From assembly GCA_021018815.1 (NCBI GenBank), contig JAITYX010000004.1, forward strand, positions 11,810,001-11,874,000: a stretch of DNA of 64,000 bases. The letters are read 5' to 3'. Position numbers and translations under genes: made by a program. Origin of the DNA: Talinum fruticosum. Lineage: Eukaryota; Streptophyta; Magnoliopsida; Caryophyllales; Talinaceae. The notes beneath the pieces were generated by a model, which did not search any database, was not told the origin of the DNA, and worked only from the letters and a program-made list of their open reading frames with translations. Shown piece after piece: positions 1 through 13,229 of the stretch. Position 1 is the first letter of the stretch, and each line of letters begins with the position of its first letter.

Positions 1-108
1 TAAGATTAGTAAGACCTAAACCAACTTGAATACATAAATATATGCATCAAAAGAGAAGAAGAAGCAGGAACAAGGAGCTTATGGAAGTATAGAGAGAAAG
101 AAGAGGAC

Positions 109-3100
109 CTTTAGAAGAGGTTCTGGTATGTAGGTGCCCGACGGGTTACCAGGATTAACAACTGTGACCACCTTCGGTGGTGGGTTTGTTTTCTTCAGAG
201 TCTCTTCTAGCCAGTCTGACAATGAACACACCATATTTAGAGGACCACAAAAGAAGACCAGGGAGGGGACAAATATAGCAGAATTAGCAATGATAAAACC
301 AAATCTATACTCTGTATTAGAGTTCCAATCGCTTTAGTTCCAGCGTACTTATGCAAACAGGACATCTTACAGCCAAGGGGCTGTTGAGCGGTACAAATGG
401 TAGTATCCTTGTGATACCCCAGGTTTGACACGGGGGTGCTAAACTGCATCTATTCCAGGAAGTGTAAAGCTGGAAACAGGATAGGTCCTGGACCATATCC
501 TTGCCACTCTGGCCATCTAAGGACAGGTGTTAAAAATATGTATGGTCATCAGATTAATATGAAAATTGACAGGCGTGTCAGGCTTATAACATATTCAAAG
601 TTAGAAGAGGGGAACCTACATGTTTGCACATAAAGATGGATACAAGACAGTTAAATAACACGTGCTTGGATGTTTTGAATAGACTTTTGAAACAAGTTAC
701 CCCGTCATGCCATGCCAAAATGAATGTCATTGTTCTAGCTTCTGTTTATTAGGTTGCCCCCAAAGAAATGTCAGGCTTCTTTAAATAGGGGCTTCGTGCA
801 TTTTAGTTCTTCATGACATTCTCATTTGGAGTAACTATGAGGTGACGCAATAGCCAGCAAAACTATCAAGACAAGACAAATAGGTGATCCATTTAGTAGC
901 CAACTTTGTGAGGCTTATAGTTTGGGCAAAGCATGTAGGAAGCCAGAAAATCAGGATAATTTGGCCATCAGGCATCAGGTAGGTGAGCTTCGTTGGCAAA
1001 TGCTACAAGTACTGACTAAAGGTGGCTACAACATTTGGTTTTGGAAATCAAATCATTGAAAATTGAGTTATGGGTGCTCTAGGTACAGTACCCATATTGC
1101 TTTGATATACCATACTCTTCATGGAAAAATGTATGGGCATTGGCTTCAGTTTTTCTCCCTATAAATCTAGGGAAACCTAGACCTAGGACAGTGTACATAG
1201 CTATCCACGTAAGTGTATGTCTATGGAAAGCAATTTTAGTGAGTATCTCAAGCAAGCAACTCAAGTTTGTGAGGTTTCTTGTAACCTTTCATTTGAATAG
1301 TTATCCCCTTTTTTCTAGTGTGCTTCTCTCTGAACCCAACATGTGAGCAGTTCTCCAACAATGGAGAACATAACAAGAGGAAGAAGAGCTAAACATTCAG
1401 CAAAAATACGGTAATCAGACCTCCTATAAAGATCTCCCGCACCTATCTCATAAATTTGCCCAGCAGTTGGATGTTCTGGTCCTAATATTGCAAAGCTAAT
1501 TGAATGGAGAAACATTCCAAGTATCCTGATGGGTTCAGAATGGGAAACCTTTTCAGACAGTGAAAAAGTCAAAATGTCCCAACATGAAGAAGTGCAATGC
1601 ACTAGTTGAAAAAAATAAACAGATATCTATACTACAAGCAATGATCTACTAGATCATAATGTTTCTCACCTGCATCTGGGTAAAGAGTCTTAGGATCACC
1701 AGGACCAATGAGTATGTCTTTAACACCAGTCATTTGGAAGGACATGTATGCATTGAAGTAATATGGTGCGAACATAACTACATAATCCCCAGCATCGCAC
1801 AGTGCAAGGACGAGATTCACAAATGCCTGAGATTATATAAAAGGAAGCCATCAGGTGTTGGGACAATTAACAAAAAGAAGACAACTGACCCAATACAACA
1901 AATCTATACATAGATTATTGTCATATGTGTTCTAGCCAAGCGAATCAATGTTATCCAGGCTCTTCATTTCAACAGAACCCCTTGGGTCTGACACTTGGAA
2001 ACCAGAAATGGGTATGGATAATTGATCCTTCCTTTCAAACATACAATTCCTGGAAAATTATCCAGTTCATCACCAACATCTATCTTGGATGCTCAAGATT
2101 CCAATATAGGTATATGGCCGAGCCCAAAAACACTAAGTAAAAACAAGGCCTCGTTTTAAACATGAATCAAACATTTAGTTTTCCTTCGCATGAAGGTTGA
2201 TGTTATGATCATCACAAAAGATTTCCAAAATATTCCATAAAAAAAAAAGATTTCCAAAATAACTCAGCAATGACAGTGGTTTTACATCTGAAAGACGGAA
2301 AGGGTAAACGACAAATTTACAGCAACAATGCACCATACTTAAGTCTCACTTGAGTACACAGTTGATACAAATTCCAACATCTAATGAATAAAACATCAAA
2401 ACGAGAAATTTTGGACAAATTTTGAAGAGAATTGCTTCTTTAAAATTAAGAGATAAGCATGACAAGAGAAAACAGATGAAATCAAGGGCATGCACGTACA
2501 CACTTGGTCACAAAATTAAGATATACATCATTAAGTTCTTAAAAAGAAATTATGCACATATCCTCCAAGAGGGAAGAAAAATTCAGAACCAGAGCTAGTC
2601 ACCTGATTTGCACCAGCCGTAACCATGATCTTCGATTTGTACAATTTATTTTCTCTTTGCAACTGTAAAAGACAGAATCTCAGTAAGGTCTATATCCAGA
2701 TTTCAGTTCAGACATGACAAAATTTCAGCTTTTCAATAAGATCACAATTTGAGTGAGCAGGAACAGCAAACCATGAATAGAAATGAACATGCTACAAATC
2801 TACAATTCAAGGAAAAAAGAGAACAGGGTATCAAGTAAATAAGAAAACAAGGCATCTTTTAAGTTTAACATATTAGACTACAAGAAATCTGCAAAACGGT
2901 TTCTTTCCTTTTTCCTTTCCTTTTTTTTTGGGGGGACGATCAGTTAATAAGATCAGATGCAGGTGTCATGAATCTGAAGTCACCAGATCCAATACACCAG
3001 CATGAATCTGAAGTCAGAGTATTAAAGTGGAGCATGGGCTAACTGAAATGACTAACTATCGCATTTTTTTCCACTACTCCCATATATAATGTTTTGGATA

Positions 3101-5571
3101 ATCTTTTTTTTTCTCCATGAGAATATACCCAAGAGATTAGACAATAACTCTCAGCATCACAAGTTTTAATCAAATTAGTATTTTCATCCCTCTCAACATA
3201 CTGATCCAAAGATTCATCTCTGGAATAGTTCCCTTCTTTTGAAACCTAAGAGTAGGTCAACAACTTAACTGTTGTCAGGACTGGAATCGTCAGCCAGTAT
3301 GCAGATTCTTAATCTTTCTTTAAGTTTGATGAAACATCACAAAATTCAGGACGTGCAGACTAGGTATATTCTCATGAAACTTCAAAAAGTCAAGTTTGAC
3401 CGAAGTTACCTTCTGCAACAGGGCATCTTGGAGCTCAGGAATACCTTCATCAGCACCGTAACGACTAATTTTAGGATCATATACAAGTTCTTTTACCTTA
3501 TCCAATGCTTGTTTTGGTGGCTGCCAATATACTACACCCTATATATATATATATAAAAAAAAAGAGAAAACACCCACACAGTTAGAAAAGCACTCATCCA
3601 ACATAATTCCTGCAGCAAGCCAAATAGAACCAAAGAGCCAGTATCAAGTAGACACCAGAAATCTGCAATTTTCTCTCTAAATAATATGTGAGGCTACAAA
3701 ACCCTGGAAGCATTACTGCAGATGCAGAAAAGATATCTCTAAATGTCAATATGCTAGATATCAAGACCTACATAGATAATAAACAGGAAGCACTTGGTTC
3801 TGGACAAAGCAAAAATGAAACCCCAAGTTTGAAATCAAGCATTCAATATATAAATTCATACATTAAGCTTCCACTGAAGCTTCCGGAGCAATGTGGCTAG
3901 ATCACCAATTTCAAACTTCAAGGTTTCCCTCTGATTCGCTTTGGAATAGCTGAAAAGCCAATTTGGTTTATTTTTTTAGCATAGATTATAATGAAGTAAA
4001 ACAAATGTCCCTCTAAACTGTCCTTTACTTCCTTTTCATGGAGTGGTAAGCAGCCAATGACTTTAATTTAGGGTCCAGCCTCTTTGCAGTTCGGGGAAGT
4101 ATGCTATATCTATTAAATTCAGGGTCTAATAGAGCCGCCCTAACCATGACTTCTCCAGGTATGGATTTGATTCAAATTTAGATTTAGAAGACTCAACATC
4201 TGTGGACAGAAAGGAGATATTACATCCAAATTACCTTGCCCAAAAGTTCTCATTCCAACTTGAGTAACTAAGGTAATAAGATATAATTACATCAAACTCT
4301 CAATAGTTTTTACAAGCTAAAGCAACAAAAACAAACCCAATAAGAATCCGACCATGACAAGGTTGGGTCAAGGTGTATCACATATGCACCTAACTACCTG
4401 ATATCAGCTATCACAAAGGTTGCTTCTAAAATACCCGTAAAAAGGATTCAGGTGCAAAAGAATAATCTTCAAACCTACATCAACACCAATGCACAAAGAA
4501 AAAGGACGATTTTCGCTTTTAGTAGTCTCTAGCATCCCAATCACAAGATACCATAATCATATGGTTTCAATCACCTAAAAGAGTATGATTAAAAATTAAA
4601 ATAAGATGAAGGTTCACTTTCCCTATTGATTGCAAATATCAAATTATAAAGGACCCACCAAACTAAATCCTTATTCCCAATGCAAGAGAAACTGACCGAA
4701 TCTTAACCACTGGGGTTGTTGGCTACATGGGTTCTTCATGGAAAAGTTAGCAAGGAAGCTTCGCCCACCCTTAAACAAAAAAAAAAAAAAAAAGAAAACT
4801 AGAAAAAAAAAAAAAAGAAAGAAGAAAACCCAGTTATCACCTGCCCAAAGTGATACTTCCCTGAACAGCTAATGAGACCCCTCCACCATCACACAAGTGT
4901 TCAAAGACATCAAAAACTGGCCATAGTCTATCACATAAAACTATGCAGAAGTTCTAGTTGTAGAAAACACCACTACGTCTGAGTCAAAGTCAATGCAAAT
5001 ACAAGCAACCTCATGTGAGAACATGGTTTGGCTGTAGAACTGCATTTAGGTTCTATTTTAAAAATTGAGGAATCAACACCATCAGCACAGCAACGTGTAG
5101 TATGAACATGGGGAAATTCCTGTTAATTGAAATGTTAGATGACTTGAATTCCAAAAGTAAATGCCCTCGTTCACTTTGGACCAACAATCCCAGAAAATTA
5201 TAGGATACGGATCACTTCAGAAACCTCCATACTGGGCAAACTTTATCAAACAGAAAGAGATGTAGAATGAATGATGGAAGAGAAGACACAAACCTGAGCC
5301 AGAGACACAGCATCCTTGGTGCACCTGTATAATTGTTGTATCTGCAAAAGTTTTAGAAAGAGAAAAGGTCAGTTCCTTCACCAAAAACTTGAACCTAAAA
5401 ATCATTCAAATAAAAGGATTGTGAACACAAGAGAAAAAGAAAAGCTCAAATTTGCATAACTTGGATGCCAATCAATCCCAAAACAACCTTAAAAACAATT
5501 CCTATTACCTGAACCATGACTGGTGATTCAGTCTCTATTGCCCTCCTTGCTAGATTCCCAAAAGAACCCAT
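109..5571 (-). CDS. VAS1: ISS1/VAS1-type aromatic aminotransferase, 5' part (3' end outside window)
   Basis: Six exons on the minus strand join in phase: 5509-5571, 5294-5341, 3410-3538, 2603-2662, 1670-1826 and 109-215, giving 188 residues of a roughly 390-residue class I/II PLP aminotransferase. The start is MGSFGNLARRAIETESPVMVQ-like (residues 1-21), as in plant ISS1/VAS1. The conserved VVYWQPP, ISRYGADEG, MVTAGANQ and MFAPYYFNAYMSFQMTG segments follow. NPGNPSGTY at 173-181 holds the Asn that contacts the PLP ring (N176). The PLP lysine lies in the missing part. Known role: cytosolic transfer of amino groups between methionine and aromatic keto acids such as indole-3-pyruvate, tuning auxin and ethylene precursors. 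All borders are GT-AG; the last donor (AAG|GTCCTC) is weak. The intron before the last exon is 1.45 kb. I see no lesion in the visible part. Confidence 0.9.
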
Positions 5572-5611
5572 TTTCACTTTCTCTCACCGCCCTCCCTCCC
5601 TCCTACTCAAT

Positions 5612-5622
5612 CTCTCCTTCCC

Positions 5623-5690
<68 letters not shown>
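5612..5690. repeat. Compound (TC)n(AC)n microsatellite in the aminotransferase 5' leader
   Basis: A run of TC dinucleotides up to about 5670 passes directly into ten AC units at 5671-5690. It lies 40-120 bp upstream of the aminotransferase ATG, so the transcript would carry GU then GA repeats. Confidence 0.9.
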
Positions 5691-6341
5691 GCAAATTCCA
5701 AATGTTTGTGACCGAACCCAGATTTCGCTATGCCTTGCAAATTAGATAACTCACCAACCCACAAAAAAACTCCAAGAACCCAAGTTGCTAAACTAGACCA
5801 ACATCCAACAAATGTTGACCAAATTGTGAAAGGAATAAAATCCTTTTAATTTTCTAGAAGACTTTTTGGTGAAGCATTTGTCTCGGGTCTCTTCCTTTCT
5901 TTTTGTATTTTTCTGCCACCTATTTAAAAAATTAAAATAAGTTTTTAAGCAACTCCCAATCAAATAAAAAAAACACAAGCACAAATTTATGAGCAACTAC
6001 TTGTATAATACTCAAATCACATGACTTGAGCGGGAGAAATTGCGAAAAGTCCTATCACTTTTCCTGAAAAAGGCATCTCCTTTTTAAGTTTACTCAGGAA
6101 AAGGCTAAAACACAACTCGAACAAGAAACCCAAAAGCCCAATTGAAAAATGATATTAATTCATAAAGTATTGAACAATTTGGTGAATTTGCAAAACCCCA
6201 TTTCAGCTAATTCGACAGGATTTAAAATACAATTCCCCTCCCTCTGTCTCTGTCTCTCTCTAGCTGTGAATCTGTGATGGCTGCAACGGGAGAAAAGAGG
6301 AGCAGGCAAGGGCAGGTGAGGTCATAGATTCGCTTTTTTTT

Positions 6342-6351
6342 TTATATATAG
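6342..6351 (-). promoter_or_regulatory. TATA box of the ISS1/VAS1-like gene
   Basis: On the minus strand this reads TATATATAAA, about 770 bp upstream of the start codon. Transcription would start near 6310-6320 and give a long leader that contains purine-rich stretches. The position is inferred from sequence only. Confidence 0.45.
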
Positions 6352-6562
6352 AGGGGAGTGAAGGGTAGAGAAGACACAGACAGAGAGTAGGAGAGAGAGA
6401 GAGACGTGAGTTTTAATTTTGATCTGCAATAAAATCAGAGCCTCACAAAACACGGAGGATGGTTCCCTCTTGGATTTTGTCTCTGTTAAAAGAACCCTTG
6501 TTTTTTTGGGATCAGATCACGCGGTGAACAGAATATTAGTATGCAAAATTATGAGTCTCAAT

Positions 6563-7107
6563 AAGGGATGAAAATAAGACGGGTTTTGGTCTATTGAAGT
6601 TATATTCGTATTGATATTTATTTTTAAAAATTATATCCGTATTTATATTTACATTTAATGTATGTTTTTTAAAAACTTATATCCTAATTACAATCATTAG
6701 GTATTTTTGAGTTTGTGAATTTTATTTGGATTTAAATGTGATAAGAAAAGAAATACTCATATCAATATATAAGAATCATCCTTCCTGTAAGAATAAAGTT
6801 ATTTTTACTTGTAAAAAGTTATAATTAATTGTGAGGTGTACAAGTCTTTTTTATGTATCCTCGTATGATAATTGGCATGTCCATGAGTTAAGTGAAGAAA
6901 CATTATCACATTAAAATAAACCGAGAAAGAATTAGGTGCGGGTGTAAGTGGGGGTGCAGGGTAAGTAAATCTCGTACCCTACTCATACTCATACCCAAAT
7001 TTAATATTTTCCCACCCGTCCCATTCCAAATTTTGTTTTGCTTTTTCGTACTCAAACCCATTGGTTCGAATCGAACTTTTGGGGTTCGAGTGGAATTTCC
7101 ATCACTA
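6563..7107. mobile_element. hAT-like MITE
   Basis: A 545-bp non-coding element. Its ends are an imperfect inverted repeat (left AAGGGATGAAAAT, right end read inward TAGTGATGGAAAT). It is bounded by near-identical 8-mers gtctcaat (6555-6562) and atctcaat (7108-7115), the target-duplication length of hAT elements. No transposase is encoded. The rest of 6352-7457 is AT-rich, with degenerate AATAACT-type repeats at about 7218-7395 and no gene. Confidence 0.6.
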
Positions 7108-7689
7108 ATCTCAATATTGTTGTATCATGGATGGCACCAAAAAAGTTATTGTATCATGGTTAGGGAAAAAAATTGTGGGGTGGAAATGTGTAATTATAAA
7201 TTAAGAAAAATGTTTACTTCAACATTTATGATAATGTTTATAACCTTTAATTATCAGTAATTATTAAATCTTTAATCGTAATAACTAGTAAATATCTATA
7301 ACTTAATGCTAAAAATCGATAATACTGACAACTGCTAATAACTTGTGATAACCACTAACTACTAACTGTAATAACTGGTAATTACTAAATACTTAGATTT
7401 CATCTTGTACAATAAAACACTATGAAAATTGTCATGAAATACTTCTTTGTAGGAATAATAGTTCACTTTGGAATGGAAAAAATTTTGCCTATTGAACCGT
7501 TCGTCTCTCTCTCTCTCTCCGGCGAAATTCTAGGGTTTCGGCTGTGAGAGTTCCGTGCCCTCCTCCTGGTAGGGCGGTTGTTGCCGGCGTTTCGGCTGGG
7601 TGGTTCTCTTCTTGAGAAGTCTTCTTGGCAACTCTGTTTTCCTTCGTCCTTTCATTATGTTGCTTTGTGGTTCGTTTGTTTCGCTGGTC

Positions 7690-8768
7690 ATGGCGCATTC
7701 GCTTGAGGAAGGATTGCACCGGTTGAGTCTGACAAATGCCGAAGCTTCTGTGGTCGATTTTGATGAAGTAACCCCGACAGAAAAGGCTGAGGAGATAGCG
7801 CTGAGTCTAGTCGGCAAACTGTTGATCGAGGGAAGCTTCAATGCGAGGGTTATGAAGACAGTTCTCAAAAATATTTGGAGACCTTCCAAAGGTTTGGTGA
7901 TTCGTGATTTAGACAGTAACCTCTTTGTCTTCCAATTCTTCTCCCATTCGGATCGGAACTTTGTACTGAATGAAGGCCCGTGGGCATTTGATGGCCACCT
8001 CCTTCTTCTCCGAGAATGGTCTGGTTTAGAGCAGCCGGCAGAACTTCTATTCGCCACTGCTCGATTCTGGGTTAAGGCGTATGATGTCCCGGGTATGCGA
8101 CAGACTAAGAGTTTCGCTGAGTTTTTAGGCAATCAATTGGGATGCTTCGTTGACTGGGAGGACAGTAACTTATTCGGGGCTGACAAATCCTTGAGCTTCT
8201 TGGTGGATGTAGATATCACACAGCCCTTGCGTCGTGGAGTGAATGTGAAGGTTCGGGAGAGGATTATATGGATTAGGTTGAAGTACGTCAAACTTCCCGA
8301 TTTCTGCTACGGTTGTGGCACTCTCGGTCATATTCTGAAGAGCTGTCCCTCGGGTCTGGCGGAATTAGATGAAGTTGATCTCCAATACTGTACATGGCTC
8401 CGTGCGTCCCCTCTGAAGTCTCGAAGGCGCAATGCAGAAGCGGACTTACGTGAAGAACGTAAATTGTTCTTAGCATTAGGCAACAACAGTGGTACCTCTG
8501 CCCAGCGCAAATTGGATTTTGCTGTCCGCAATATTCAGAGCATGGACGATGAGCGTAGTAATCTACAGGGGTCCCAGGGTCTGAAACCATGAATGTTGAT
8601 GATACAGAAATTGTCTATCCGGGCAGTGAGGCTCTCAAACGCAAGTTTGCTGCTGGACAACCGGTGAAGGGAGTTGAGAAAGTGCGAGTCGTAGGTGAGG
8701 ATGCTACCTCAATGACGGGAGATAATGCTAACGCGGAGGCTGTTGAACAGCCCCGCCAGTCGCCATGA
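7690..8768 (+). CDS. LINE ORF1: DUF4283 / zinc-knuckle RNA-binding protein
   Basis: I take the ATG at 7690 (MAHSLEEGL) rather than the upstream in-frame ATG at 7600, whose extra 30 residues are hydrophobic and unlike ORF1 starts. The DUF4283 region runs over about residues 30-135 (VGKLLIEGSFNARVMK to GPWAFDGHLLLLREW). A zinc knuckle follows, CYGCGTLGHILKSC (CX2CX4HX4C, about 8306-8347). The frame closes at 8592. The frame opening at 8589 continues with compatible composition to a TGA at 8766-8768, so a frameshift near 8580 probably truncated the original protein. Role in the family: binds the element's RNA to form the retrotransposition particle. Confidence 0.8.
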
Positions 8769-11700
8769 GTATTATATGCCTAAACTGCCGGGACTTGGTG
8801 ATCCCGAGGCAGTCAGGAGCCTTTGTAATTTTATACGAAGAAAATGGTCTTCCTTTCGGAGACCAAACGCAGGGGTCAGGAGATGACTGAAATCTTACGT
8901 AAACTTCATGATTATGTAGGAGTGTTTGAAGACAGTGTGGGGCGTTCGGGTGGGCTGGCTATGCTCTGGAAAAAAATATTACAGTTACTCGTTTATCCCA
9001 ATCTTTTCATCATATTGATGTAGAAGTGGTACAAGTGGGTATCTCGGACACATGGAGATTTACTCGGTATTTACGGATGGAGTGAGACGGGTTCTAAGTG
9101 GCGTACTTGTGACATGATACGCGATCTTACTGATCACTCTACTCTTCCTTGGCTACTAGGGGGTGATATTAACGAAATCTTCTACAATTATGAGAAACGC
9201 GGCGGAGTGGTTCGAAATCAACGATTCTTGATACCATTTGTGAGACCTTCCAGGATTGTGGACTTTTTGATTTGGTTATGTGGGTTATGATTTTACATGG
9301 GAAAACAGACGAGGGGATGGTCAAGTGGTGGAAGAACGTATTGATCGGTTCCGTGCTACTACTGAATGGTCCTTACTTTTTCCTAAAGCCACGGCTTACC
9401 ATCTAGATGAGCATATATCGGATCATCTCCCAATCTCTTTTCGTCTTCAACATAATCATAGGCAGCGACCCGAAGGCCTGAAACAATTTCGTTTCGAGAA
9501 TATGTGGATTACCGACTCTTCCTGTAAAGACACAATTCGATCAGCTTGGTCTGCCTTTTCTAATGTTGAAGCTTGGACAAACTTGGAAGGTAAAATTAGT
9601 TCCTGTCATAACGCTTTAAGTAAATGGAATTCTCAAGTGTTTGGAGATGTGCAAGTTAAAATCGGGGAACATGTGGCTAAATTGAAGTCCGAAAAACGCC
9701 CGAAAGTAGACGGATATTGCTAAAAGCGTTAGGAGAATGGCGTCGGAAAGAGGAAGTCATGTAGGCACAAAGAGCGAAAACAAATTTTTTGAAATACGGA
9801 GACTCCAATTCTCGGTGGTTCCATGCTCGTGCACGTATGCTTCGGGTCACTAATGCAATTACCCTGCTGGAACGAGAGGATGGTTCGTTGGCTACGGAGG
9901 CGACCGAATTGACGCAGGTCACTACGGATTTTTTCACCGTCTATTCTCCTCATCCGGTACCCATAATATACGAGCGAGTCATCGATACTATTCCCACGCG
10001 AGTCACATCAACTATGAATGATACGTTTTGCTCGCCTTATCATGACGCGGAAGTCCTTGAAGCACTTAATATAATGCATCCGAATAAGGCTCCGGTACCC
10101 GACGGCTTCAATCCGTGTTTCTTTCGGACTTATTGGGATATCGTGGGTGAAGATGTTACAAAGGTAATGCTGATAATTCTGAATGGTCATCCGATTCCGG
10201 AGAAGCTGAATCATACAAATGTGGTGCTCATCCCTAAGGTACCTCATCCTACCCATCTAGCAAATTTCCGTCCTATTAGCCTTTGTAATGTCATTTACAA
10301 ATTGGTTACTAAAGTGATTAGCAACCGTTTGAAGAAGCTTCTTCCTCTCATAGTTTCGAAAATCAAAGTGCTTTCACTCCCGGTAGGCTAATAACCGACA
10401 ATATTTTGGTGTCGTATGAGATTTTTCATTCGATGAACACCCATAGGAGGAACAATGGAACTATGGCTATTAAACTTGATATGAGCAAGGCTTATGATAG
10501 GGTTGAATGGCCTTTCCTTCGAAGTGTTATGTTGAGAATGGGTTTTTGTGAGCAATGGGTCAACCTGGTTATGAATTGCGTGGAATCCGCTACTTTCTCT
10601 TTTACTTAACGGAGTCCCTTCAGGGCTAGTTACTCCGTCCGGAGGTCTTCGTTAAGGAGACCCTCTCTCTCCATATCTATTTCTTTTTGTAACCGAGGGT
10701 TTAATGGGTTTGCTACGAGATGCCGAGTATCGTGAGGTTCTCCAAGGCCATCAAATCCGTCCGTCTGCGCCTCCGGTGTCTCATCTTCTTTTTGCGGATG
10801 ACTCCATTTTCTTTTGTAAGGCTACACTCAACCAAGCCGAGGTGATTAAGGAGCTACTGGGTACGTATGAAAACGCTTCGGGACAAGTGGTAAATTTTCA
10901 AAAGTCTAGTGTCATGTTTGAAAAAGGTATTCCAGTGGCAAGAAGGGCGAGAGATTTTAACCGTGCTTGACATTCGGGAAGTCCTGTCGCATGACAAGTA
11001 TCCGGGGCTCCCGTCGTATGTGGGGCGTTCAAAGAAGAAGCCTTTTCTATTTTTGAAAGATCGCATTGGGAAACGATTGTCCGGTTGGATGAATAAGTTG
11101 GTCTCGTAGGCTGGACGGGAAGTGCTGATAAAGGCGAGTGGCCTAAGCTATCCCGATATATGCCATGAGCGTATTCAAGCTCCCAAAGGAACTAAATCAT
11201 TCGATTCAGGGGATTATCAATCGTTTTTGGTGGAGTAATGACCCAAGTAAAAGGAAGGTTCACTCGGGTTAGTAGTTCACGACTATGTGCTAGTAAGGAA
11301 GATGGTGGGTTGGGATTCCGTGATCTCAATGCTTTTAATGATGCTATGCTTGCAAAACAAGTGTGGAGACTTGTCCAAGATGATACATCTTTGGTTTTCC
11401 GCCTCCTTAAATCTCGCTACTTTCCCAACTCGTAATGTATTGGATGCGCCTCTTGGAACAAAACCGAGCTTCACCTGGAGAAGCTTATGGGGAGCACGCA
11501 CTCTCATTAGTCAAGGCACTAGATGGATAATTGGAAATGGTGAATCGGTCTCTGTTTGGTCCTCTCGTTGGTTGCCCAAATTACACACCTTCAAACCGAT
11601 TCGTGCTTTAAATGGAGTGAATCCATTTCTTATGGTGGCTAATTTAATCGATAAGGATGCTTGGTAGGTGGCGTGAGGAAGTCATTTGTAGTACTTTCTT

Positions 11701-12770
11701 TGAATGTGATGCGGAACTAATCCTCCAAATTCCGTTATGTGTAACATGGCCTAATGACAAGCTCATTTGGCATTTTACACCGACCGGAACTTTCTCAGTC
11801 AAATCCGCTTACTACCTAGCTCGGACGAGAAACGCCTTTCATGCGTCATCCAAGATATCGGCAGTGATAAACGCAGCTGGAAACTACTCTGGAAATTACA
11901 GGTGCCACCCGGATCAAGTTGTTTGGCTGGAAGATAGGCAACGGTGCTCTAGCGACTCGGAAAAATTTGGCTCGTCGTATTCCGGGTTTTCATATGAATT
12001 GTGTAATCTGTGGGTCTGTGGAAGAATCCGACATTCACTCTCTCTTCTTGTGCCCTCTTGCTATGGAAATTTGGATGGGTAGTGATTTTGAGGATGTCTT
12101 ATGGTACGGAAACCATCCGTCTCGCTATGGATGCTTTACTTTGGGCTTCGAACATTTGTCCCCCGATCGTTTGGGTGTTTACTTAGCAATTATGTGGGAA
12201 TGTTGGAACTCTCGAAACCGATTTATTTTTGGTATGAAGGATGCTCCTCATTCAAACCTGACACGAAGAGCTGAAATGTTTGTGTTTAATTTCCGCAGCA
12301 TGCGGGAGAAGATGGAGCCAATAGTGCAACCAGCCAGGGAGCTCTTGTGGCGCCCGCCGAACCGGGCATGTTCAAGCTAAACTTTGATGCGAGTCAATTA
12401 GGTGCAGGGAATGGTGGTCGTGGCTTTGTAATTAGAGATAGTGCTTGGTGAGATTGTCCTCGCCGGAGTGGAACAGACATCGGACTTTCCATGGGGCTGA
12501 ATTGGAAGAAGCTCAAGCGTGTCTTTTGCACTCAAACAAGCGAGCAACCCGAGGCTACAAACGCCTAGTAGTGGAGGGCGACTCTCGGGCTTTAATGTTA
12601 AAGATTCAAAATCAAGTTTGTCCTAATTCTGTTCTAGGTTTTTTTATTTTAGATATTCTTCTTTTAAGTGCTTCTTTCGATTTTATTTCTTGGTCATTTG
12701 TTAATAGGGGTGTAACTCGATTGCTCATGATATTGCTCACTTCCAACCTATCTCTTTCAATGTGAGGATA
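8765..12770 (+). pseudogene. LINE ORF2: endonuclease, reverse transcriptase, RNase H (frameshifted)
   Basis: ORF2 starts at the ATG at 8765, overlapping the ORF1 stop as ATGA. Recognisable in order, in different frames: AP-type endonuclease (start near 8765, GGDINEI and YEKRGG near 9160-9200, SDHLPI near 9420); reverse transcriptase (FRPISLCNVIYKL near 10270, [13 protein letters not shown] near 10475, FADD catalytic motif near 10793); a zf-RVT region (about 11770-12070, ICG...HSLFLCP); and an RNase H-like domain (FDAS near 12385, VEGDSRAL near 12575). At least six frame changes separate them, so this copy cannot make ORF2 protein as read. Confidence 0.85.
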
Positions 12771-13229
12771 TGGGAGGAAGAAATGCCGAATCAAATCTGC
12801 GATTTGGCTACAACGGATATGTATTCTTTTGTGAATCAATCAATATAACACCCCTTTCCCGTTGATGATAAAAAGAAAAAATAGTTCACTTTGGAATGGC
12901 ATGTGTATCACTCACAAACATAAAGATTTGTTTTTTCTCCAAAATTAGCGGACATTTTACAACACATAACTCTCATTTATTTAGATTTAATTTACAACTT
13001 TATAACTTTTTATAACTATATTTATTTTTCACTTTTAAAAATTATATTTGTTCATGATTATCTTCATAATTATTTTATAAATATAAAAGTTTAATTTGTT
13101 GTGACTTTATCATTAATGAAATATTTTATAAATTTAAAATTAATATGTTTTCAATTAACATTTTACATATTCTTTACATTTTTTATTCCTCTTCAAATTC
13201 TTTATTACTTTTTTTGGGAAAAGCAAATG

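Larger units (their letters stand above)
7477..12880 (+). mobile_element. Full-length LINE (L1-type non-LTR retrotransposon), ORFs disrupted
   Basis: A 5.4-kb element with ORF1 and ORF2 in the standard plant LINE order and an A-rich 3' end (12868-12880). A perfect 19-bp target duplication starting atagttcacttt flanks it at 7458-7476 and 12881-12899. The 5' end has a CT-rich leader (7503-7520), so it looks complete rather than 5'-truncated. Several frameshifts break ORF2. The intact 19-bp duplication suggests moderate age. Confidence 0.92.

Noticed and set aside
7530..8132. 200-codon minus-strand frame
   Set aside because: It is the shadow of LINE ORF1 on the opposite strand.
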